From: JANLVJ01 sp031363945
Lineage (GTDB): Bacteria > Bacteroidota > Bacteroidia > Sphingobacteriales > Sphingobacteriaceae
Assembly (NCBI GenBank): GCA_031363945.1
Contig: JANLVJ010000010.1
Location: forward strand, 1-18,250
DNA: 18,250 nt
Reading direction: 5' to 3'
The notes below the pieces were generated by a model that saw nothing but the letters and a program-made list of their open reading frames with translations, did no database searches and was not told the origin of the DNA. The translations under genes and the position numbers were made by a program. This document shows positions 7,421-15,137 of the stretch, piece by piece. Every line of letters starts with the position of its first letter. Position 1 is the stretch's first letter.

Positions 7421-8449
7421 GTCGTTAATCGTATTCCATCCTCATCTCCTGAAATTGATCCTGTAAGTGGTCCTGAACAACCTTTTTGGTCGGTTATGAT
7501 TCCAGTATATAATTGTACTGCTTACCTTAAAGAAGCCTTAGGAAGTGTACTTCTCCAAGACAAGGGAGTGGCAGATATGCAAATAGAGGTTGTTGATGAT
7601 TGCAGCACTGACGGGGATGTTGAAGCTTTGGTTTTATTAATAGGAAATGGCCGTGTTTCTTATTTTAAACAGTCTGAAAACAAAGGAAGCTTAAGAAATT
7701 TCGAAACTTGTATTAACCGTGCTAAGGGGAAATACGTTCATCTGCTACATGGAGACGATAGAGTTGAAGTTGGCTTTTATGATGAAATAGCTGGTTTATT
7801 CGATAGGAATCCGCAAGCGGGCGCAGCCTTTACTAATTTTTCTTATATTGATTATCAAAGTGCCACGATAAATATTACAAATAAAAAAATTCAAAAAAAT
7901 CAAGGGATCATAACTGATTTTCTATATAAAATAGCTGAGAAACAGCTAATTCAACCCCCCGCAATTGTAGTTAAGCGCACTACATATGAAAGTTTAGGCA
8001 GTTTTTACGCCATACATTTCGGGGAAGATTGGGAAATGTGGACAAGAATTGCGTCAAAATACCCTATTGCATACTCACCGAAATATTTAGCATCATATAG
8101 GGTAGGGCATGGCATTGGCATTAGTTATAAAAGTTTTCTAACCGGTCAAAACATCGTTGACATAACAACTGTAATCAATATAATTCAGAATTATTTGCCA
8201 GTAGAAAAACGTTCTAAATTAAAGAAAGCTTCATTTTCTTATTATGCCAAGTATTGTGTAAAAATTGCGAATGGTTTGTTATTGCAAAATAAAGTAGCAG
8301 CATTTATTCAATTAAGAGGTGCTTGGAAGATGGATAAAGGTATAATTACTATTTACTGGGTTCTTCGTTTTTATATCATGTATTTATTTCGTTATAAGGA
8401 AATTGAGCAAATGTTAAAAAGTAAAAAATTAAAAAAAATACGAACCTAA
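7418..8449 (+). CDS. GT2-family glycosyltransferase (first of a tandem pair)
   Basis: This 343-residue cytoplasmic enzyme would transfer a sugar from a nucleotide-sugar donor during surface-glycan synthesis. The GT-A fold is clear: WSVMIPVYNC at 24-33, the nucleotide-binding VDDCSTD at 59-65, HGDDR at 111-115 as the metal-binding aspartate motif, and GEDWEMW near 202-208 as the acceptor-side acidic motif. No ATG fits the N-terminus. The start is taken as TTG at 7418, preceded by AGAAGG at 7403-7408 with 9 bases between. The resulting N-terminus (NRIPSSSPEI) aligns with that of the downstream paralogue (RRIPLTPPEI), which supports it. The C-terminal third departs from the paralogue and has a weakly hydrophobic, basic tail. 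It is the first gene of the rightward set, about 107 bases before the next. Donor and acceptor cannot be read from sequence. Confidence 0.9.
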   Translation: MVVNRIPSSSPEIDPVSGPEQPFWSVMIPVYNCTAYLKEALGSVLLQDKGVADMQIEVVDDCSTDGDVEALVLLIGNGRVSYFKQSENKGSLRNFETCINRAKGKYVHLLHGDDRVEVGFYDEIAGLFDRNPQAGAAFTNFSYIDYQSATINITNKKIQKNQGIITDFLYKIAEKQLIQPPAIVVKRTTYESLGSFYAIHFGEDWEMWTRIASKYPIAYSPKYLASYRVGHGIGISYKSFLTGQNIVDITTVINIIQNYLPVEKRSKLKKASFSYYAKYCVKIANGLLLQNKVAAFIQLRGAWKMDKGIITIYWVLRFYIMYLFRYKEIEQMLKSKKLKKIRT

Positions 8450-8556
8450 TACTTTTTAAATAGGGTTTATGTCAATTATTCCAGACGAAAAAATATAAAA
8501 ATAGCAATCAAAAATTTGCCAGATATAATAATCTGATAATCTAGGATAAATCACTG

Positions 8557-9564
8557 ATGCGCAGGATTCCATTGACACCCCCAGAAATTTTACCAATTAG
8601 CGATCATGTTCACCGTCCGCTTTGGTCTGTAATGATCCCTGCGTACAATTGCTCAGATTATTTACTTGAGACAATTTTAAGTGTTTTGCAACAGGACTTG
8701 GGAGTTGAGATAATGCAAATTGAAGTTGTAGACGATTGTAGCACTGATTCAAATGTTGAAGAGTTAGTTCGAAACGTAGGAAATGGACGTGTATCTTATT
8801 ACAGGCAAAAGGTTAATGTAGGAAGCCTAAGGAATTTTGAAACCTGTATTAATCGCTCAAGAGGTTATTATGTACATCTCTTACATGGTGATGACAGAGT
8901 AAAAAATGGTTATTATGCAGCCATTTCGTCCCTATTCGAAAGATTTCCAGAAGCAGGAGCAGCATTTTGCTCATGGGATCATATAAATAGCAATGGAGCC
9001 TATTCTCATTATTCAAGGCAAGAAGCAGAAGAGCCGTGTATCTTAGAAAATTGGTTATACAAACTAGCTGAATATCCCAGACTTCAATATGTTGCCATTA
9101 CTGTTAAAAGAGAAATTTATGAAACGTTAGGAAGCTTTTATTTAGCTAATTACGGTGAAGATTGGGAAATGTGGGCTAGAATAGCAAAAAATTATCCTAC
9201 TGCATACACCCCTAAAATACTTGCGGAATATCGTGAGCATACTAACTCAATTACATGGAGAAGTTATCAAAACGGACAAAATATAAAAGATATTGCAAAA
9301 GTAACAGCTGCCATTGCCAGTTATTTACCCAAAGCAGATCAACAAAAAAAATTAATAATAGCACGCAAGCATTATATATACTGGATCATAAATGAAACTT
9401 ATGGGGCGTGGTTTTTCCATAAAAATAAAAAGATAGTTTATGGTCAGATACGTGCGGTTTTATTAACCTACAGAGACATATATGTATTAAGGCGGATCAC
9501 TATTTTACTATTATATATTTGGACAGATTCCTATCGGAAATATTTTTTAAAAAATCCCAAATAA
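8557..9564 (+). CDS. GT2-family glycosyltransferase (second of a tandem pair)
   Basis: This 335-residue paralogue of the preceding enzyme matches it closely along the first 210 residues: WSVMIPAYNC, MQIEVVDDCSTD at about 53-64, VGNGRVSYY, GSLRNFETCINR, HGDDR and GEDWEMW are the same or nearly so. The block after GEDWEMW reads YREHTNSIT, the usual R-x-H form of this subfamily, where the first copy has YRVGHGIGIS. The two probably act on different acceptors or linkages in the same glycan. It starts at an ATG with a weak AGGA 10 bases upstream. It ends 4 bases before the next glycosyltransferase, so they are very likely co-translated. The C-terminus is basic and hydrophobic and may touch the membrane. 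Confidence 0.92.
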   Translation: MRRIPLTPPEILPISDHVHRPLWSVMIPAYNCSDYLLETILSVLQQDLGVEIMQIEVVDDCSTDSNVEELVRNVGNGRVSYYRQKVNVGSLRNFETCINRSRGYYVHLLHGDDRVKNGYYAAISSLFERFPEAGAAFCSWDHINSNGAYSHYSRQEAEEPCILENWLYKLAEYPRLQYVAITVKREIYETLGSFYLANYGEDWEMWARIAKNYPTAYTPKILAEYREHTNSITWRSYQNGQNIKDIAKVTAAIASYLPKADQQKKLIIARKHYIYWIINETYGAWFFHKNKKIVYGQIRAVLLTYRDIYVLRRITILLLYIWTDSYRKYFLKNPK

Positions 9565-9568
9565 TATT

Positions 9569-10846
9569 ATGTCAATCACTTTACCCTATCATATCATACA
9601 CATGCAATTAGCAGATCAGTTTAGTTATGATAAATTAAACGCTTCTCAAATTGAAAGGGTACAGTATTATATTGTTTTTTGGTGGCATGAAATTGCACTA
9701 GGTCAATTATATATAGAAGATATTAACAGGGATGGTACTCAGTTAAACATTTTGGAGGCAATTCTTCCTGCTTTAATTAAATATGCATTAGATAAAGAGA
9801 TAATTAGCAAAGTAATAGCATCATTTGAACAGCAGGATTTTTTATCTTTTAATTGCATATTGGATCAAATACTGAAAAACTACCGATCAAATAATTTACC
9901 AAATAATGTTTCGATCTCAATTGTAGTTTGCACACGCAACCGTAGTGAAAGCTTAAAAAAATGCCTTGACAAAATAATTAATCAACTTCCTGCTCCAGGA
10001 GAAATAATAGTAATAGATAATGCCCCCACTGACGATAGCACGAAAGAAGTGGTAAAACTCTATGCTAACGTAATCTATTTTAAAGAACCGCGTGCGGGTC
10101 TAGACATTGCAAGAAATACAGGGGCATATCTGGCAAAATTTCCTATAGTTGCTTATACAGACGATGATGTTTGTGTAGATAAATTATGGGCTTACCGTGT
10201 ATGGGAAACCTTTTTAGACGAATCAGTCAATGCAATGACTGGTTTGGTAATTGCAAATGAACTTGAAACGGAAAGTCAGCAGATTTTTGAGAAGTATTGG
10301 GGTTTTAACAAAGGGTATCAGGATATTTATTTTAACTCGGACTTTATTAATTGTGATGTGTTTGCTCCTAAAGTATGGGATATAGGAGCAGGTGCAAATA
10401 TGGCATTTAGAAAAAGTGCAATTCAGGCGGTAAATTATTTTGATGATCGCTTAGATGTTGGTGCTGCCGGTTGTAGCGGGGATTCAGAAATCTGGTTTAA
10501 AATGTTATCAAAAGGTTTGATAATTCATTATAATCCCAGGGCAATAGTTTTTCACGATCACAGAAGAGAACTTAAGCAATTACACAAACAATTATTTGGA
10601 TATATGCGAGGGCATGTTGCTGCGGCACTAATTCAACATTCACAGAATAGAAGATCAGGATATAGAAAATACATATTTAGAATGATGCCTAGATACTATC
10701 TTTTGTTGCTTAAGCTTGGGTTTCCTTATTATGAATTTAGATATCAGACTTTATGGAGTGAAATAAGCGGTCTTATCTCAGGAGTTGTCTTCTTTTACAA
10801 GCATAAAAGTACCTCCTCATATACATGCGATATACTAAAAAAATAG
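9569..10846 (+). CDS. GT2-family glycosyltransferase with an unrecognised N-terminal extension
   Basis: This 425-residue protein has a GT-A catalytic domain starting near residue 114 (VSISIVVCTRNRSESL). Visible motifs are the nucleotide-binding VIDNAPTDDS at about 148-157, the metal-binding TDDDV at 197-201, GAGANMAFRKSA, the catalytic-acid region GDSEIWFKML, and VFHDHR. The layout resembles enzymes that add sugars to lipid-linked or long glycans. The first 110 residues (rich in aromatics, with QYYIVFWWHEIALGQLYIE) are helical in character and match no domain I know; they may bind the acceptor or a partner. It is unlike the preceding pair, so it is not part of the duplication. A 120-base gap without features separates it from the transporter permease. 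Confidence 0.9.
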   Translation: MSITLPYHIIHMQLADQFSYDKLNASQIERVQYYIVFWWHEIALGQLYIEDINRDGTQLNILEAILPALIKYALDKEIISKVIASFEQQDFLSFNCILDQILKNYRSNNLPNNVSISIVVCTRNRSESLKKCLDKIINQLPAPGEIIVIDNAPTDDSTKEVVKLYANVIYFKEPRAGLDIARNTGAYLAKFPIVAYTDDDVCVDKLWAYRVWETFLDESVNAMTGLVIANELETESQQIFEKYWGFNKGYQDIYFNSDFINCDVFAPKVWDIGAGANMAFRKSAIQAVNYFDDRLDVGAAGCSGDSEIWFKMLSKGLIIHYNPRAIVFHDHRRELKQLHKQLFGYMRGHVAAALIQHSQNRRSGYRKYIFRMMPRYYLLLLKLGFPYYEFRYQTLWSEISGLISGVVFFYKHKSTSSYTCDILKK

Positions 10847-10966
10847 ACTTAACAAAAATTACGATTTATTCGCGCTGCAAACCTATACCTTAATCCAACT
10901 TGTTTATGCAACCATGTAATCAGTAATCTGAACATAGTTATTATTCGATAAACAGTACAATCATCT

Positions 10967-11815
10967 ATGGAAGATTTAACAGAATATGAGTGGGAAATTA
11001 AGTCAACAAGTTCCATTATTGATCTTAAATTAAAAGATACGTGGGAGTATAGAGATTTGCTTTGGTTGTTAATCAGACGTGACTTTGTTTCTGTTTACAA
11101 GCAAACTATATTGGGGCCAATATGGTTTTTGATTCAACCAATTATAACAACAATAACTTTTACCTTTGTTTTTGGAAAGCTTGCTGGATTATCTACAGAT
11201 GGTGTTCCACAGCCTTTATTCTATATGGCGGGAATTACTATTTGGAATTACTTCTCAGATTGTATTAACAAAACGTCGAACGTTTTTAGAGAGAATGAAT
11301 ATATTTTTGGTAAAGTCTATTTCCCAAGACTTATTATGCCAATAAGTATAGTGTTTAGTAATTTAATAAGATTTGGAATTCAATTCATTCTGTTTTTGTT
11401 TGTATTGGGGTTTTATGCTTTTCATGGAACTGGTTTCCACCTTAATTGGGTAATACTATTATTTCCATTAATTATCCTTCAAATTGCGGCCCTGGGCTTA
11501 GGGGCTGGAATGATAATTTCTGCCTTGACAACAAAATATCGTGACCTGGCTTTTCTTTTTGCCTTTGGAATGCAATTACTAATGTACTCCACTACAGTGA
11601 TTTATCCTTTGTCTGCTACCCCTATGCGGTTTAAGTGGATAGTTGAACTAAACCCAATGACCCCGGTCATAGAATTTTTTCGTTATAGCTTTTTGGGTAA
11701 AGGGGATTATTCGGATGCATCAATAGCTTATTCTGTATTAATTACTGTGGTTATACTTTTTGCTGGATTAGTAGTTTTTAATAAGGTTGAAAAAACTTTT
11801 GTCGATACAGTTTAA
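10967..11815 (+). CDS. wzm: ABC-2 type polysaccharide export permease (Wzm-like)
   Basis: This 282-residue inner-membrane protein has about six helices and is the channel half of an ABC exporter for O-antigen, capsule or similar glycans. Typical features are the N-terminal amphipathic stretch WEYRDLLWLLIRRDFVSVYKQT followed by LGPIWFLIQPIITTITFTFVFG, the coupling region NVFRENEYIFGKVYFPRLI, and the conserved end segment VELNPMTPVIEFFRYSFLG. Length and order match Wzm/KpsM/TagG proteins. Its ATPase partner lies just downstream on the opposite strand (12636-13859). This is unusual, because wzm and wzt normally sit side by side in one operon. Its stop is 27 bases from the convergent methyltransferase stop, with no obvious terminator between. 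The symbol is by family role, not by proven substrate. Confidence 0.93.
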   Translation: MEDLTEYEWEIKSTSSIIDLKLKDTWEYRDLLWLLIRRDFVSVYKQTILGPIWFLIQPIITTITFTFVFGKLAGLSTDGVPQPLFYMAGITIWNYFSDCINKTSNVFRENEYIFGKVYFPRLIMPISIVFSNLIRFGIQFILFLFVLGFYAFHGTGFHLNWVILLFPLIILQIAALGLGAGMIISALTTKYRDLAFLFAFGMQLLMYSTTVIYPLSATPMRFKWIVELNPMTPVIEFFRYSFLGKGDYSDASIAYSVLITVVILFAGLVVFNKVEKTFVDTV

Positions 11816-11842
11816 TTAGTTTATTAACGCAGGGTCCTAAGC

Positions 11843-12643
11843 CTATTTTGAACCAGTTCTTTTGTTTTCAGCTAAATTAATTAGTGATTTGATAAATAAC
11901 TTGAACCCTTTAATAGGTGAAATTCTGCCAGCAAAAATATCGGCCTGATGTTTTTGCAAATTATACAGCTCCATTTTTCCGATATTAATTTCATTGTTTA
12001 ATTGATCAATTAACGAAGTCTTTTCGTGTTCGCTTTGTTTAATTTTTTCTGGGTGATAATAATCATTTATTTTTTTCTGACTAGCTGTTTTCTGCTTTGA
12101 AATAAGGAATAGATTCTGTCTATACCACCAATCTATTCTATCGTCGTCCCAGATTCTTTCTCTAAATAGATCATCAACAATAAAGCCCTTATTATTAAAT
12201 TTTTCAACCCAATAACTAAATGGTTGTTCATTAACATGATTTTGACCACTCTGAAAAGGTAAGGCTGCAGAGAATAAAATAGTATCAGAATAAGTAGTCA
12301 GTAAATCGATGAGATTATTTGCTTTCTCTTTTGGTAAATGTTCACCTACTTCTAAACAAAGAGATAAATCATATTTCTTTTCTAAAAATAACGGTTCTCT
12401 CAGATCATGCTCAATAAAATTTTCAAGTGGTATCTCTAGTAATGTAGCATCCACATTAAAACTGTCTACTCCAAGTATATCGGAAACCCCCCTATCAATG
12501 AATACTTTTAACCAAGTTCCTAAGCCACACCCAATATCTATAACTGAGGATGGCTGAATAAACTCAAATAAAATAGGTATAAATGCCTGTGCAGCCGTAG
12601 TATTATGAACACCTGTTGTATGTATATAATTTATTTTATTCAT
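11843..12643 (-). CDS. Class I SAM-dependent methyltransferase with C-terminal coiled coil
   Basis: This 266-residue protein has an N-terminal Rossmann methyltransferase domain. Motif I VIDIGCGLGTW is at 34-44, the ribose-binding acid is Asp60 in LGVDSF, followed by DLREPLF, DLSLCLEVGEHL and a late FSYWVEKFNNKGF. Residues about 190-235 are charged and heptad-like (EHEKTSLIDQLNNEI...MELYNLQKHQ), suggesting a coiled coil. The last 25 residues (RISPIKGFKLFIKSLINL) look like a basic amphipathic helix suited to membrane contact. It overlaps the upstream ABC ATPase gene by 8 bases on the same strand, so the two are coupled in translation. By analogy with WbdD, it may methylate the growing end of the glycan and so stop elongation, but no kinase domain is present. 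A sugar O-methyltransferase acting on a repeat unit is the main alternative. Confidence 0.88.
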   Translation of the reverse strand: MNKINYIHTTGVHNTTAAQAFIPILFEFIQPSSVIDIGCGLGTWLKVFIDRGVSDILGVDSFNVDATLLEIPLENFIEHDLREPLFLEKKYDLSLCLEVGEHLPKEKANNLIDLLTTYSDTILFSAALPFQSGQNHVNEQPFSYWVEKFNNKGFIVDDLFRERIWDDDRIDWWYRQNLFLISKQKTASQKKINDYYHPEKIKQSEHEKTSLIDQLNNEINIGKMELYNLQKHQADIFAGRISPIKGFKLFIKSLINLAENKRTGSK

Positions 12644-13859
12644 GGCTTATAAAATTCCACTTGGTTTTTGGCACAACGTTACCAGTAAACGCCTGTATAT
12701 ATTGCTTGTTTCTTGTCATCCCTATTACTTCAAAAACCAGACTATCTAAATCTTCAATAAAGTTCTCCTTGCTATTTCCGAACCATATTGAAGCATGATA
12801 CTTCCCATCTATCAGTTGCGGACTTTCAATATCTATGTTTATTTTTCCTTTTCCTGTTGTTTTAATTGATCTGGGATCGATCTGCTCTAATGACGGGTTT
12901 GACGCAAAAATTGGTTGACTATCTGAATTATAAATAATGAAACCCAAATGTGGTATATCCAGGTCTGTATCAACATTGTATTCCGCTTCGACAATTAACT
13001 TTGATCCTGACTGTTCTATTTTTACATACTTAAGATACTTAGTATAAAATTTTATATTCTTATTATCATTTCCTGCATTTAGATACTGTTGTATTATCTT
13101 CTCAGTTTTACCAATGTCTTGTAAAAGCCCATTATTTAAAAATATACACTTGGTACATAAAGACCTTATTGAACTCATTTGATGACTTACAAACAGGATT
13201 GTTCTGCCAGCTTCTTTACTAACAGCATCCATTTTACCTATACATTTTTTCTGAAATTCTATGTCCCCAACAGCTAAAATTTCATCTACAATTAATATTT
13301 CGGATTCCAGATACGCCGCAACAGCAAAAGCTAACCGAACATACATACCAGATGAATATCTCTTGACGGGAGTATCTATATACTTCTCTATGCCAGAAAA
13401 ATCAACAATTTCATCAAATTTTCTGCTGATTTCACGTTTTCTCATTCCTAGAATTGTTCCATTCAGGAAAATATTTTCGCGGCCAGTCAGCTCAGGATGA
13501 AAACCAGTACCTACTTCTAGTAGGCTTGCTATCCTACCATTACCTTTAATATAACCTCTTGTAGGTGCGGTTACCCGGCTTAACAGTTTTAATAATGTAC
13601 TCTTTCCGGCACCATTTCGCCCAATTATACCTACTGCTTCTCCTTGTTGTATCTCAAAATTTAAGTCTTTAAGACTCCAGACAAGTTCATTTCCATTCTT
13701 TATTAATGATTGATTTACTGCGCCTATTTTTAAAAAGGGATCTTCTTTTCCTCTCACTTTAGCAAACCAGCGAACAAGATCGTTAGATAGCGTTCCTGTA
13801 CCAATAGTTCCTAATTGATACGCTTTTGAGAGATTTTCGGCATGGATTGCTACGGCCAT
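12636..13859 (-). CDS. wzt: Polysaccharide export ABC ATPase with C-terminal Wzt-like domain
   Basis: This 407-residue cytoplasmic ATPase should power export by the Wzm-like permease. The nucleotide-binding domain spans about 1-250: Walker A GRNGAGKST at 80-88, signature YSSGM at 168-172, Walker B ILIVDE at 188-193 with catalytic Glu193, and switch His226 in FVSHQ. The segment at about 25-60 before Walker A is an insertion common in polysaccharide ATPases. Residues about 265-407 form a beta-rich extension (LIVEAEYNV, LGFIIYNSDSQPIF, GKYHASIWFG, VPKTKWNF) like the carbohydrate-recognition domain of Wzt, which in E. coli O8/O9a binds the capped non-reducing end. The gene starts the minus-strand pair with the methyltransferase. 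The start ATG at 13859 follows an A/T-rich leader. Confidence 0.94.
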   Translation of the reverse strand: MAVAIHAENLSKAYQLGTIGTGTLSNDLVRWFAKVRGKEDPFLKIGAVNQSLIKNGNELVWSLKDLNFEIQQGEAVGIIGRNGAGKSTLLKLLSRVTAPTRGYIKGNGRIASLLEVGTGFHPELTGRENIFLNGTILGMRKREISRKFDEIVDFSGIEKYIDTPVKRYSSGMYVRLAFAVAAYLESEILIVDEILAVGDIEFQKKCIGKMDAVSKEAGRTILFVSHQMSSIRSLCTKCIFLNNGLLQDIGKTEKIIQQYLNAGNDNKNIKFYTKYLKYVKIEQSGSKLIVEAEYNVDTDLDIPHLGFIIYNSDSQPIFASNPSLEQIDPRSIKTTGKGKINIDIESPQLIDGKYHASIWFGNSKENFIEDLDSLVFEVIGMTRNKQYIQAFTGNVVPKTKWNFISHE

Positions 13860-15137
13860 ATATTTAGATACAATTAGTTTTTATATTAATCACACTATAC
13901 TTCCTTTTAACAAGATACATTTAACCCAAAGTAAAGTGCAATTATAATCAGTGTATAAAACGGTGATATGCTTTCGGGCGTGACTGTGATAACTGTCTAC
14001 TTTGAGTTTTCTTTCTTATTAACCGTGACAGTAATATTAATACACAATTTTATGTTTTATTTTTAAACTTTTTGTATCAATCTTCTGATAATTCTATTCG
14101 GGGTGCTAGTGCGACTGTTCCTGAATTCGTTTTAGATTAAAGTGGCGTACCTTAATCAAAATGAACAACCCAAAGAAGAATATCAATCTACCAGGTTATT
14201 CCTTTTATAGGTATAATGATGCTTTTAAAAAGAACGTTCTAGACGATGTAGCCAAGGGTTTGATCAGCGAATTAAATCTGCTCTTTTATATAATATTGAT
14301 AGGAAACGTATTTCACTCTGGAGAGAAGCTTTAAAACGTTCGTTATTTGCTAAGCTAGAAGTTCCAAAAGTTGTTCGGCTTTTCTCAGAATCAGTATCTG
14401 TTTCTGCGGTTATTGATTTAAATAATGAACTCAAATATGTAAAACACCAGCTCATTCATGAAAAATTACGTTCAGAAGTGATTGATAACAATTATCCAGT
14501 TTAGGAGTAACGAAGATGCTTCACATCCTGAATCATCAATCAGATTATAAAGAAGTATGTTCTGGCAGGGATAAATTTTAAGACTTTCTCAGCAGACATT
14601 CATTGCTATTCATCAAAAGGATAAAACGATGACAAATTCCAAACATCGATATATTCAATTTACTACTTTCACCATGCCAGTAAAGAATAAACCCTATCCA
14701 GATAAAAGACTATTCTCTTTTTTTGAAAGATTGATACCCAAAGTATGACTGTTTGACATCACTTCTAAAAGCTGGAAGATCAATACCAATGACCGTATGG
14801 GTTTACTGCTGGTCTGTTATCAAAATTGCATTGGTACAATTAGTGTTATTCCAATGGATAAAGAAAATAACTAAAAAGTGCCTATCTCGAATTCCCAACA
14901 TTTAAATAAAAAGTGATTGAATCGGAATTTGAATTTAAAAGAAATCAATTAGGAAACGTACTTGCTTCAAACACCGCCACTATGTAAACTTTTCATAATC
15001 TAAGATCGGCAAGCCGCGTTTTTAACCTAAAACGAATTTAAGATTGAACAGTTCACGTTATTAAAACTACTGAAGAATTGATGATTGTAAAAACGGTTTG
15101 CCATATCCTATACCACAACTTATAAAGCTAAATATCC
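13860..15137. other. 1.28-kb region without intact genes; degenerate DNA between the island and phosphoketolase
   Basis: The first 300 bases are the leader of the Wzt-like gene and hold no recognisable ORF. The IS3-orfA-like remnant lies at 14161-14504. A further broken frame opens at ATG 14629: 39 codons, a TGA, then KSWKINTNDRMGLLL and ISVIPMDKENN before the next stop, which reads as one protein interrupted by a nonsense change. I cannot name it. The last 150 bases are the leader of the phosphoketolase gene. I found no clear promoter, terminator or intact inverted terminal repeats. Confidence 0.5.
14161..14504 (+). pseudogene. IS3-type transposase OrfA-like remnant, frameshifted
   Basis: An ATG at 14161 opens a frame reading YNDAFKKNVLDDVAKG. 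After a slip in the run AAGGGTTT near 14255-14260, a second frame continues with a helix-turn-helix-like stretch, SALLYNIDRKRISLWREA, and then the leucine-zipper-like ELKYVKHQLIHEKLRSEVID up to a TAG at 14502. The order (basic helix, helix-turn-helix, then ELKYVKxQLxxEKLRSE zipper) is that of IS3-group OrfA proteins in Bacteroidota. No OrfB with a DDE domain follows, and no terminal inverted repeats were found, so this is a fragment. Assignment to a named IS would need a database search. Confidence 0.55.

Noticed and set aside
7243..7428. Plus-strand open frame of 61 codons before the first glycosyltransferase
   Set aside because: It runs through the hairpin and its poly-A/T arms, has low-complexity composition (F, K, N) and no conserved look; most likely chance.
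12309..13500. Plus-strand open frames inside the methyltransferase and ABC ATPase genes
   Set aside because: They are shadows of strongly supported minus-strand genes, with no motifs of their own.
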